From the NCBI GenBank assembly GCA_045226335.1, contig JBGVCH010000084.1, positions 1 through 15,413 on the forward strand: a stretch of 15,413 bases of DNA, read 5' to 3'. The notes beneath the pieces were generated by a model that saw nothing but the letters and a program-made list of their open reading frames with translations, did no database searches and was not told where the DNA came from. The first letter of the stretch is position 1. Each line of letters begins with the position of its first letter. Below, one piece after another: positions 9,359 to 15,413 of the stretch. Origin of the DNA: RUG11272 sp045226335 (GTDB lineage: Bacteria > Bacillota > Clostridia > Christensenellales > Aristaeellaceae). The position numbers and the translations under genes are program-made.

Positions 9359-9397
9359 AAAAAGAAGGGCCAACGGCAGATCGAACTGTCCGCTGGC
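9359..9397 (-). terminator. Intercistronic terminator/attenuator between binding protein and permease
   Basis: On the minus strand an 11-bp stem (GCCAGCGG-A-CAG with CTGCCGTTGGC, one G.U pair and one bulged A, 6-base loop) is followed by CCTTCTTTTT. It begins 16 bases after the binding-protein stop and its T-run abuts the permease SD. Partial termination would give more binding protein than permease and ATPase. Confidence 0.7.
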
Positions 9398-9413
9398 TCC
9401 TTCGATGTCCTGT

Positions 9414-10370
9414 TCAGCGGGTGTAGTAGAAATCCGGGCCGGGCAGCGCGCCGCCCACGGAGGCGGGATTCTGCTCGAACAGCGTGGCCAGATAGCCGGA
9501 CAGCATGGTGCGCATCTCTTCACCCTCGATGAACACGATGTTGCAGGCGGGCAGCGCTTTCTTCGCCACCGCTTCCGGAACGATGTCGAACTGCCCCACC
9601 AGGGCGGCGGCCTCTTCCGTGTTCCCGTTCACCCATTCCACAGACGCCCGATAGTCGTCCATGAAGGCGGATACCGCTTTCGGGTTGGCCTCGGCGTACT
9701 CACGGCGCACGATGACGACACCGGTCAGCAGGGCGGAGGGAGACTCGGCGCCGGCCTGAAGCTCGTTCCAGCAGTCGTTGAGATCCAGGGCCACCCGAAG
9801 ATCTTCGGCCTTCATCATGGCGGTGGTGACAAAGGGCTGGGGGAGGAGCGCGATGCCGTTCTCATTGTTCAGCAGCGCGTTGAGACATTCCGTGTGTTCG
9901 CTCATGAACTGGATGTCCACGTCCTTCTCCGGATCCATGCCGTTCCCGCGGAGAATGTAGTTCAGGGCATATTCCGGAGTGGCGCCCTGGCCGCTGGCAT
10001 AAATGGTGCGGCCTTTCAGGTCCGCGGCCGTCTGCACGGTTTCCCCGCGCTCAACGATGTAGAGGACGCCCAGTGTGTTCACGGCCAGCACCTGCACTCC
10101 GCCGTTCAGCTTGTTGCAGAGCACGGCCGCCAGGTTGGCGGGCACGGCGGCGATGTCCACCTTGCCCTGGATGATCTGCGGCGCCACCAGATCAGCGGCG
10201 GCCTCGATCCCGAAGGAATAGGTGCCGTCATTGTCGTTCATCAGTTTCACAAGCCCCATGGCGGTGGGGCCCTTCAGCGCCACAACGCGCACAGGTTCAT
10301 CGGCCAAAGCGGAGCCCGTCAGGGAGAAAGCCAGAACCAGGGTCAGAACCAGAGCAAGTGCTTTTTTCAT
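9414..10370 (-). CDS. ABC transporter substrate-binding protein (NMT1/TauA-like)
   Basis: A 318-residue exported solute-binding protein, the first gene of a binding protein-permease-ATPase operon. The signal peptide has an MKKA start and a hydrophobic run to about residue 20, with likely cleavage after ALA at 23. The mature protein begins DEPVRVVALKGPTAMGLVKL and shows the type II binding fold pattern of the NMT1/THI5, TauA and SsuA group (IIQGKVDIAAVPANLA; VQTAADLKGRTIYASGQGATPEY). There is no lipobox cysteine at the cleavage site, which is unusual for a binding protein in a Gram-positive cell. The ligand is unknown. The start is supported by AAAGGAAGG 10 bases upstream and by the signal peptide. 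A strong promoter (TTGACT/TATAAT) lies directly ahead. Confidence 0.9.
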   Translation of the reverse strand: MKKALALVLTLVLAFSLTGSALADEPVRVVALKGPTAMGLVKLMNDNDGTYSFGIEAAADLVAPQIIQGKVDIAAVPANLAAVLCNKLNGGVQVLAVNTLGVLYIVERGETVQTAADLKGRTIYASGQGATPEYALNYILRGNGMDPEKDVDIQFMSEHTECLNALLNNENGIALLPQPFVTTAMMKAEDLRVALDLNDCWNELQAGAESPSALLTGVVIVRREYAEANPKAVSAFMDDYRASVEWVNGNTEEAAALVGQFDIVPEAVAKKALPACNIVFIEGEEMRTMLSGYLATLFEQNPASVGGALPGPDFYYTR

Positions 10371-10398
10371 GTTGGCATAACCTTCCTTTCAATGCCGG

Positions 10399-10426
10399 AT
10401 TATATCACAGAACCCTGTAAAGTCAA
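10399..10426 (-). promoter_or_regulatory. Proximal promoter of the ABC importer operon
   Basis: On the minus strand TTGACT and TATAAT are separated by 16 bases, close to sigma-A consensus, about 30 bases before the binding-protein ATG. The spacer holds a near-palindrome, TTACAG-GGTT-CTGTGA (one mismatch), which could be an operator. The leader would be only about 20 bases, too short for a riboswitch. Confidence 0.75.
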
Positions 10427-10472
10427 CTGCCGCCGCTGCCATGGATATGGGGCCGCAAACCGTTCGGGAAAT

Positions 10473-10500
10473 AGAGTACCGGGAGGCTTTCCGGCACTCT
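10473..10500. repeat. 10-bp inverted repeat / stem-loop
   Basis: AGAGTACCGG and CCGGCACTCT flank an 8-base loop; on the minus strand the fold has nine Watson-Crick pairs and one G.U pair. It lies between two candidate promoters of the ABC operon, and would be in the leader of transcripts from the distal one. Neither side has a proper T-run, so it is not an obvious terminator. Confidence 0.5.
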
Positions 10501-10519
10501 GGGAGCAGGATCGAACGAA

Positions 10520-10548
10520 AATATACAATATTGACTTTATTCTGTAAA
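10520..10548 (-). promoter_or_regulatory. Possible distal promoter of the ABC importer operon
   Basis: On the minus strand TTTACA, a 17-base spacer and TATATT occur in the AT-rich stretch that also lies just upstream of the rpsT promoter. Transcripts would carry a leader of about 140 bases including the hairpin at 10473-10500. The AT-rich base composition makes chance matches more likely; it may simply be the UP element of rpsT. Confidence 0.4.
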
Positions 10549-10555
10549 ATTGGTC

Positions 10556-10584
10556 TTGCATTTTTCCCGTTTGCATGGTATCAT
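10556..10584 (+). promoter_or_regulatory. Promoter of rpsT
   Basis: TTGCAT (-35), a 17-base spacer and TATCAT (-10), preceded by an A/T-rich run (10518-10550) like an UP element. Transcription would begin near 10591, giving a leader of about 41 bases. Confidence 0.7.
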
Positions 10585-10591
10585 AACGCGT

Positions 10592-10606
10592 GATGTTGCG
10601 AACATC
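10592..10606 (+). promoter_or_regulatory. 5'-terminal hairpin of the rpsT mRNA
   Basis: GATGTT and AACATC form a perfect 6-bp stem with a GCG loop exactly at the predicted 5' end of the transcript. The SD (AAGGAGGTGA, 10616-10625) stays outside the stem. It could protect the mRNA from 5' decay or take part in feedback by S20; both are inference. Confidence 0.5.
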
Positions 10607-10631
10607 GATCCTGTGAAGGAGGTGAACCGAG

Positions 10632-10895
10632 TTGCCGAATATCAAGTCTGCGAAGAAGCGTGTGAAGGTCAGCGAGAAGAAGAATCTTCACAACCGCATG
10701 GTGAAGAGTGGCGTGCGCACGTCTGTGAAGAAGTTCGAAGCGTCCCTGAACGGTGATGCTGCCAACGCCGCGGCTGCGCTGAATGAGACCGTCTCCGCGA
10801 TTGACAAGGCCGCTGCGAAGGGCGTGATCCATAAGAATGCCGCGAACCGCAGGAAGGCCCGTCTGGCCAAGCGCCTGAGCAAGGTGACTGCGTGA
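10632..10895 (+). CDS. rpsT: 30S ribosomal protein S20
   Basis: S20 is a small basic helical protein that binds 16S rRNA early in 30S assembly. The 87 residues match family length. The opening MPNIKSAKKRVKVSEKKN, the central HNRMVKSGVRTSVKKF and the HKNAANRRKARLAKRL block are typical. Translation starts at TTG, 6 bases after a near-perfect SD (AAGGAGGTGA); no ATG or GTG start gives the conserved N-terminus. A TTG start is also found in E. coli rpsT, where it takes part in autogenous control by S20. The gene has its own promoter and a terminator and is divergent from the ABC operon. Confidence 0.97.
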   Translation: MPNIKSAKKRVKVSEKKNLHNRMVKSGVRTSVKKFEASLNGDAANAAAALNETVSAIDKAAAKGVIHKNAANRRKARLAKRLSKVTA

Positions 10896-10911
10896 GCTTC
10901 CGGTCATAGAT

Positions 10912-10941
10912 AAACTCCTCTCCTGACGGACAGGGGTTTTT
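10912..10941 (+). terminator. Intrinsic terminator of rpsT
   Basis: AAACTCC pairs with GGGGTTT (one G.U pair), with an alternative inner stem CCTG/CAGG, followed by TTTTT and lying 17 bases after the rpsT stop. It also sits 28 bases before the next gene, so some read-through into the reductase is possible. Confidence 0.65.
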
Positions 10942-10969
10942 CTGTATTTGAAATTCGGGAGGAATCATC

Positions 10970-11695
10970 GTGTCTTCAGCGGAAACCGTTCTGATCACGG
11001 GCGGATCCAGGGGAATCGGCGCGGCCTGCGTTCGCCGGTTTTCCACTGCCGGGTATCGCGTGGTGTTCCTGTGGCATCGCGCCGAGGAAGAAGCAAAAGC
11101 GCTGGCTGAGGAAACCGGATCGGCCGCTTTTCGCTGTGACCTCAGCGACCCCGTGGACACGGCCCGGGCCGTGAGGGAGGCTGCCGGAATCATCAGATGC
11201 CCGGATGTGCTGGTGAACAATGCCGGGACGTCCCATTTCGGCCTGTTCCAGGATCTGGACGAAGCCCAGTGGCGGCAGGCCTTCGCGGTGAATCTGGACG
11301 CGGCCGCCCGGATCACGCGGCTGATTCTCCCGGGCATGATCTCCAGAAAATCCGGGAGCATCGTCAACCTGGCCAGTATGTGGGGCGAGACCGGTGCGTC
11401 CTGTGAGGCGGCGTATTCGGCCGCGAAAGCCGGTCTCATCGGGCTCACAAAAGCGCTGGCCAAAGAAGCCGGCCCCAGCGGGATCAGGGTCAACGCCGTG
11501 TCGCCGGGTCTGATCGACACGGAGATGAACGCGCACCTGTCGCCGGAAGACGTGGCCGCCATCTGTGAAGAGACGCCGCTGGGGCGCATGGGCCGGCCGG
11601 AAGAGGTGGCGGAGGCGGTCTTTTTCCTGGCGGGGCGCGGCGCTTCCTTTATTACAGGGCAGGTGCTCGGCGTCAGCGGCGGACTGGTGACATAA
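10970..11695 (+). CDS. SDR-family reductase, FabG/YmfI type
   Basis: A 241-residue classical short-chain dehydrogenase/reductase using NAD(P)H. The cofactor loop is TGGSRGIG (10-17), followed by NNAG (83-86). The catalytic tetrad is N108, S136, Y149 and K153 (YSAAK), and PG plus a C-terminal GGLVT complete the pattern. The block MWGETGASCEAAYSAAKAG resembles the clostridial group annotated as EF-P 5-aminopentanone reductase (Bacillus YmfI), so a role in maturing elongation factor P is as likely as fatty-acid synthesis. There are no fab genes beside it, which argues against a dedicated FabG. The GTG start is set by CGGGAGG 7 bases upstream. I see no clear promoter of its own, so it may live on read-through from rpsT. 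Confidence 0.88.
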   Translation: MSSAETVLITGGSRGIGAACVRRFSTAGYRVVFLWHRAEEEAKALAEETGSAAFRCDLSDPVDTARAVREAAGIIRCPDVLVNNAGTSHFGLFQDLDEAQWRQAFAVNLDAAARITRLILPGMISRKSGSIVNLASMWGETGASCEAAYSAAKAGLIGLTKALAKEAGPSGIRVNAVSPGLIDTEMNAHLSPEDVAAICEETPLGRMGRPEEVAEAVFFLAGRGASFITGQVLGVSGGLVT

Positions 11696-11726
11696 GTTTA
11701 CCGATGTTTTTCGGATTGCGGAAGAA

Positions 11727-11741
11727 AACCGGCTTCCGGTT
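11727..11741 (+). terminator. Short hairpin after the reductase, weak terminator candidate
   Basis: AACCGG and CCGGTT form a perfect 6-bp stem with a CTT loop, 31 bases after the reductase stop. Only TTCGTCT follows, so it is a poor intrinsic terminator; it is the only candidate in this 188-base intergenic stretch. Confidence 0.35.
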
Positions 11742-11789
11742 CGTCTGATGGGTGTACCGGACCTGCGGACACAGAAAAAGATCTGTGAC

Positions 11790-11818
11790 TTGCAGGAAAT
11801 TACAAAAGTATGTCAAAT
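11790..11818 (+). promoter_or_regulatory. Candidate promoter of the SH3/Ig-like protein gene
   Basis: TTGCAG, a 17-base spacer and TCAAAT lie in an AT-rich island about 65 bases before the ATG. The -10 box is poor. A small inverted repeat, CACAGA-N6-TCTGTG, at 11770-11787 lies directly upstream of the -35 box and could be an activator site. Confidence 0.35.
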
Positions 11819-11883
11819 ATTAAGAAAGTGTGAAGTCTATTTCCGCTTTCGACATCACATCCGGACATTTGGAGGGACTGACC

Positions 11884-13407
11884 ATGAAGCGTGTTCTGTC
11901 GTTTGCCGTTGCGATCGCTCTGATTATATCGGCCGTGATCATGATGCCTGAGACGGCGCATGCCACCACGGTGGCTTATGTCAAGGGCGGCTGGCTTCGC
12001 CTGCGGGCCGCGCCGTCCTTCGATTCGGAGACCCTGGCCAGCTACTATACCGGCACGGCCGTGACCGTGCTCAGCGCGGCAGGCTCATGGTATTATGTTC
12101 AGACGGGGGATAGCCGTATCGGCTACATGTACGGTTCCTATCTGAGCTTCACGCCTTCGCCAACGCCTTCCGGGGATACAAAGGGCGTCGTCTACGCGGC
12201 CAACGGGCGGGATGTGCGCCTGCGGTCCGGCCCCGGCACCAACTACGGGGTCATCGGCAGTTACAGCGTCGGCACCAGCGTCACGATCCTGTCCGCCGGC
12301 AGTGCCTGGCACTACATCAAGGTGGGCAAACAGAAGGGCTACATGATGGCCCAGTACATCTCCACATCCTCCACGCCGTCCCCCGTTCCGCCGACGCCCA
12401 GCGGCGGCTATACCGCCTATGTATACGCCTCCAACGGGAAGAAAGTCAACCTCCGCACCGGCCCCGGCACCAACTATCCGTCCATGGGGCTGTACAAGGT
12501 GGGCACGCTACTCACGGTCCTGTCCCACGGCGCCACCTGGGATTACGTCCAGATCGGCACCGCCACGGGCTACATGATGACCAAGTTCATCACCACCAGC
12601 TACAATCCCCCCACACCCACCAAGGTGGTGATCGCTTCCGCGCAGCTCAGCTCCACATCCCCGCATGTGGGTGAGACGCTGTCTGTCCTGGTGAACCCCG
12701 GGACCGCTACGTACTCCTGCCAGTGGTACAACAATTACGGCGTCCTGCTGGCCAACACCAACACTTACAAGGTTCAGGACAAGGACCTGGGTTACAGCCT
12801 CATGGCGTCTGTCAGCGGCGTCGGCAGCACCACCGGCACCGCGGTGACAGGTTATTCGTCTCCCGTCACCTATGGCACACCGGTCTCCAAGCAACTGACG
12901 GCGGTGACCGTGTCCAACCTGAATCCCACCGTCAATCAGACCCTGACCGCCTCCGCCCAGCCCGCCGGCGCCACGGCTGTCTACATGTGGTACCGCAGCG
13001 ACGGCAGCACGGCAGGCTCCGGCGCGAACTATACGGTCACCGCCGCCGATACCGGCTATCGCCTCTACTGTGTGGCAACGGGGTCCGGCGAATACACGGG
13101 AACCGTCTCCAGCGGCTACACCAACCCCGTTACCGGCGGGACCGTCACCCAGCCTCTCAGCGGCTCGGTTTCCCTGCCCAACGCGACGACACCCGGCGTG
13201 ACCCTGACCCCTACCATGGTCCTGAACACCTACGCCGTCAATTATTCCTGGCAGCAGAACGGCGTCGTTGTCGGCACCGGCAGCTCCCTGTATGTCAGCG
13301 AAACCATGGTGGGCGACGATCTGCGGCTGACCGTCACCGCCCAGCCCGGCAGCGGCTATGAGGGATCCCTGTCCTCCGGTTACTGCTATGTGCAGACTGT
13401 CCATTGA
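11884..13407 (+). CDS. Secreted protein with three SH3 and three Ig-like domains
   Basis: A 507-residue exported protein. The signal peptide ends after AHA (residue 27). Three bacterial SH3 repeats follow at about 28-90, 100-160 and 176-238; repeats 2 and 3 carry the LRxGPGTNY hallmark, repeat 1 a degenerate LRAAPSFDS, and each ends in a GYM-containing strand. Pro/Ser/Thr linkers (TPSPTPSG and similar) separate them. The C-terminal half holds three Ig-like repeats of about 86 residues (248-331, 332-420, 421-507). Each has a core Trp (QWY, MWY, SWQ), a YTV-AADTGYRL-like strand and a closing SGY. SH3 domains of this type usually bind peptidoglycan; the Ig part may be a spacer or binding stalk. 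There is no enzymatic domain, LPXTG or transmembrane anchor. The start at 11884 follows GGAGGG by 7 bases; an upstream ATG at 11830 would place 18 extra residues before the signal peptide. Terminated at 13427-13456. Confidence 0.9.
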   Translation: MKRVLSFAVAIALIISAVIMMPETAHATTVAYVKGGWLRLRAAPSFDSETLASYYTGTAVTVLSAAGSWYYVQTGDSRIGYMYGSYLSFTPSPTPSGDTKGVVYAANGRDVRLRSGPGTNYGVIGSYSVGTSVTILSAGSAWHYIKVGKQKGYMMAQYISTSSTPSPVPPTPSGGYTAYVYASNGKKVNLRTGPGTNYPSMGLYKVGTLLTVLSHGATWDYVQIGTATGYMMTKFITTSYNPPTPTKVVIASAQLSSTSPHVGETLSVLVNPGTATYSCQWYNNYGVLLANTNTYKVQDKDLGYSLMASVSGVGSTTGTAVTGYSSPVTYGTPVSKQLTAVTVSNLNPTVNQTLTASAQPAGATAVYMWYRSDGSTAGSGANYTVTAADTGYRLYCVATGSGEYTGTVSSGYTNPVTGGTVTQPLSGSVSLPNATTPGVTLTPTMVLNTYAVNYSWQQNGVVVGTGSSLYVSETMVGDDLRLTVTAQPGSGYEGSLSSGYCYVQTVH

Positions 13408-13426
13408 TCCAGCCTGAAGCTGGCGG

Positions 13427-13456
13427 CCACCGGGCCTGAACGGTCCGGTGGTTTTT
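13427..13456 (+). terminator. Strong intrinsic terminator of the SH3/Ig-like gene
   Basis: A 10-bp stem (CCACCGGGCC with GGTCCGGTGG, one G.U pair) closes a 5-base loop and is followed by TTTTT, 19 bases after the stop. Confidence 0.88.
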
Positions 13457-13481
13457 GATGGCGGCAATCCGTCATATGCCC

Positions 13482-13510
13482 TTGCCAAAGGGATGACGTT
13501 CGCCTATAAT
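13482..13510 (+). promoter_or_regulatory. Promoter of the M18 aminopeptidase
   Basis: TTGCCA, a 17-base spacer and a perfect TATAAT lie about 40 bases before the ATG at 13551. The upstream in-frame ATG at 13509 overlaps the -10 box and so cannot be used from this promoter. Confidence 0.8.
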
Positions 13511-13550
13511 GCAAGAGACCGAAAACACAACGCAAAAAGGAGAGGATCAA

Positions 13551-14945
13551 ATGCATCGGAAAAACGCGTGGGAACAGTATGACGAAGCCCAGACCGCCAG
13601 CCTTGAGGCTTTTGCCGCCGCGTACAGGGCGTTCCTGGACGCCGGCAAGACGGAGCGCGAGTGCGTGACGGAAGCCGTCTCCATGGTTGAGGCCGCCGGG
13701 TTCAGGGATCTCCGGGAAGTCCAGCGCCTCGGCGAAAAGCTGAAGGCCGGGGACAAGGTGTACTACGCCTGGATGGGGAAGGACCTGATGGCATTCGTCA
13801 TCGGCCGCCGGCCCCTGAGCGAGGGCCTGAGCATTCTGGGCGCCCACATCGACTCGCCCAGGGTGGATGTCAAGCAGAATCCGCTGTACGAAGATGAGGG
13901 CATCGCCTATCTTGACACCCACTACTACGGCGGGATCAAGAAGTACCAGTGGGTGACCGTGCCCATGGCCATTCACGGTGTGATCGTCCGCAGGGACGGC
14001 AGCAAAGCGGAGGTGGCCATCGGTGAGAAGCCGGAGGATCCGGTGTTCTGCTTCTCGGATCTGCTGATTCATCTCTCTTCCGATCAGATGGGCAAAAAGG
14101 CCTCGGAGGTCATCGAGGGGGAAGCCCTGAACCTGATTGTGGGCGGGAAGCCCGTGAAAGGGGAGGAGAAGGACGCGGTCAAGAGCGGCGTTCTGGCGCT
14201 TCTCAAAGAGCAGTATGGCGTGGAGGAAGAAGACCTTCTCTCCGCGGAGCTGGAGATCGTGCCCGCCGGAGCCAGCCGGGACCTCGGCTTCGACCGCTCC
14301 ATGATCCTGGGCTACGGCCACGATGACCGCGTCTGCGCGTTCCCCGCCCTGAAAGCCATCATGGACTTCGACGGTGTGCCGGAGTACACCCTGTGCACGA
14401 TTCTCACGGACAAGGAAGAGATCGGCAGCGTCGGCGCCACCGGCATGAACTCCAACTTCTTTGAGAACACGCTGGCGGAACTGCTGAGCGCGGCGGAAGA
14501 CGATTACAGCGAACTGAACCTGCGCAGGGCCCTGCGGAACAGCCGGATGCTCTCCTGCGACGTCAGCGCGGGCTTTGACCCCAACTTCGCGTCGGTGTTT
14601 GAAAAGAAAAACGCCGCTTTCCTCGGAAAGGGCGTTTGCTTCAACAAGTTTACGGGTTCCCGCGGCAAGGGCGGCAGCAACGATGCCAACGCGGAGTATA
14701 TGGCGGAGATCCGTCGGATCATGGACGGCGCGGATGTGGACTTCCAAACCGCCGAACTGGGCCGGGTGGACGCCGGCGGCGGCGGCACCATCGCCTACAT
14801 GTGCGCGAAGTACGGCATGAACGTCATCGACGCGGGCATCGCCGTGCTCTCCATGCACGCCCCCTGGGAAATCGTGGCCAAGTGTGACCTGTGGGAGGCC
14901 TACAAGTGCAACTGCGCCTTCCTGAAGGAGGCCGCTCCCCTGTAA
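13551..14945 (+). CDS. M18 family zinc aminopeptidase
   Basis: A 464-residue cytoplasmic dizinc aminopeptidase of the M18 (aminopeptidase I / aspartyl aminopeptidase) family, which forms large tetrahedral dodecamers and trims peptides from the N-terminus. Expected metal ligands and catalytic residues are visible: H99 in GAHIDSPR, D258 in GHDDR, E289-E290 in TDKEEIGS (general base and ligand), D337 in SCDVSAG and H436 in LSMHAPWE. The FTGSRGKGGSNDAN block is also conserved. Side-chain preference cannot be deduced. The start is set by AAAAAGGAGAGG about 5 bases upstream; the longer reading from 13509 begins within the -10 box. It converges with the methyltransferase gene only 21 bases away, with no hairpin seen between them. 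Confidence 0.94.
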   Translation: MHRKNAWEQYDEAQTASLEAFAAAYRAFLDAGKTERECVTEAVSMVEAAGFRDLREVQRLGEKLKAGDKVYYAWMGKDLMAFVIGRRPLSEGLSILGAHIDSPRVDVKQNPLYEDEGIAYLDTHYYGGIKKYQWVTVPMAIHGVIVRRDGSKAEVAIGEKPEDPVFCFSDLLIHLSSDQMGKKASEVIEGEALNLIVGGKPVKGEEKDAVKSGVLALLKEQYGVEEEDLLSAELEIVPAGASRDLGFDRSMILGYGHDDRVCAFPALKAIMDFDGVPEYTLCTILTDKEEIGSVGATGMNSNFFENTLAELLSAAEDDYSELNLRRALRNSRMLSCDVSAGFDPNFASVFEKKNAAFLGKGVCFNKFTGSRGKGGSNDANAEYMAEIRRIMDGADVDFQTAELGRVDAGGGGTIAYMCAKYGMNVIDAGIAVLSMHAPWEIVAKCDLWEAYKCNCAFLKEAAPL

Positions 14946-14966
14946 AACTCCGGCCTCAATTCACGG

Positions 14967-15413
14967 TCAAAGCGGAAAAATCTGGTAGATCCCGCACTTC
15001 AGATACTGGGTTTCCGGCACCCCGGGGAGGATCGGATGATCGCGCCCCTGGGTCCGGGACTCAACCTGCCGCAGGTGGACCCTGGCATCGAGCGCCGCGC
15101 TCAGCACGATGTCCTGGAACATGGCCGGCAGGATGTGCTGGGAGCAGGAGCAGGTGACCAGGTATCCGCCCGGCCGGATCATCTTCAGCGCCCGCAGGTT
15201 GATCTCCTTGTAGCCCCTGCGGGCGCTTTCGATGGCGGCCCGGGTCTTGGTGAAGGCCGGCGGGTCCAGGATGATCACGTCATACCGTTCGCCCTTCCGG
15301 CTGGCCTCGCTCAGCAGGTCAAAGGCATTGGCGGTGACAAAGCGCACGCGATCCTGCAGGCCGTTCAGCGCTGCGTTTTCGGACGCGAAAGCACAGGCGT
15401 AGTCCGAAATGTC
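14967..15413 (-). CDS. RlmI-like class I rRNA methyltransferase, 5' end beyond window
   Basis: The C-terminal 148 residues of a SAM-dependent methyltransferase of the RlmI/YwbD group (COG1092), which methylates cytosine in 23S rRNA (C1962 in E. coli). The open frame runs through the window edge without a stop, so the PUA-like N-terminal domain and the first SAM motifs are missing. Visible are DIS...ENAALNGL (end of the SAM motif region), DRVRFVTANAFDLL (adenine-side acidic residue), ILDPPAF (motif IV) and RPGGYLVTCSCSQH, followed by DHPILPGVPETQYLKC typical of the family's C-terminus. A GTG at 15347 could be read as a start but lies inside the conserved Rossmann domain and is rejected. Confidence 0.88.
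   Translation of the reverse strand, partial: DISDYACAFASENAALNGLQDRVRFVTANAFDLLSEASRKGERYDVIILDPPAFTKTRAAIESARRGYKEINLRALKMIRPGGYLVTCSCSQHILPAMFQDIVLSAALDARVHLRQVESRTQGRDHPILPGVPETQYLKCGIYQIFPL

Noticed and set aside
10371..10520. Riboswitch (TPP or SAM) before the transporter operon
   Set aside because: No conserved core of either class is visible on the minus strand, and the proximal promoter leaves a leader of only about 20 bases.
9405..10547. Plus-strand open frame of 380 codons opposite the binding protein
   Set aside because: It mirrors a clear exported binding protein and runs through the operon's promoter region; no SD or domain.
12000..12600. Possible tandem DNA repeat in the SH3 region
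   Set aside because: The repeats are at protein level (SH3 modules); nucleotide identity is too diverged for a recent tandem duplication or CRISPR-like array.
12508..13488. Minus-strand Gly/Ala-rich frame opposite the SH3/Ig-like gene
   Set aside because: Composition reflects Thr/Ser/Gly codons of the Ig repeats read backwards; no SD or signal.
13386..14858. Minus-strand open frame of 490 codons opposite the M18 aminopeptidase
   Set aside because: The plus-strand frame holds all metal ligands of M18; the antisense frame also runs over a strong terminator and promoter.

Overview
The window is a high-GC (roughly 60%) stretch of bacterial chromosome that reads as an anaerobic, gut- or rumen-type Firmicute of the Clostridia/Christensenellales kind. 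The basis is a PPDK of the clostridial type, strong AGGAGG-type ribosome binding sites, GTG and TTG starts, a ruvC-ruvA-ruvB-queA cluster, a short FabG/YmfI-like reductase and an M18 aminopeptidase. The taxonomic call is an inference from family style; there is no rRNA or marker tree here. I see no mobile element, CRISPR array, tRNA or rRNA, and no gene-free stretch longer than 300 bases.

Layout. (1) 72-2717 (+) is pyruvate phosphate dikinase with a hairpin leader, ending at a convergent pair of terminators. (2) 2814-4506 (-) holds two secreted proteins: a class C beta-lactamase-fold serine hydrolase and, downstream of it, a small protein that looks like a bacterial cystatin/stefin. (3) A divergent promoter region (4507-4703) separates these from ruvC-ruvA-ruvB-queA (4704-7970, +), a Holliday-junction operon with a queuosine gene, closed by a probably bidirectional terminator. 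(4) 8016-10370 (-) is an ABC importer (binding protein, permease, ATPase) with two candidate promoters and an internal attenuator between binding protein and permease. (5) 10632-14945 (+) carries rpsT (TTG start, structured leader), a short-chain reductase, a secreted three-SH3 plus three-Ig-like protein and an M18 aminopeptidase. (6) 14967-15413 (-) is the 3' part of an RlmI-like rRNA methyltransferase that runs off the window.

The + strand carries mostly housekeeping functions (carbon metabolism, DNA repair, translation), and the - strand holds the accessory secreted and transport genes. The most unusual items are the stefin-like protein with all three cystatin contact elements, the exact inverted repeat filling the ruvC promoter spacer, an ABC binding protein without a lipobox, and the terminator-like element dividing that transporter operon.
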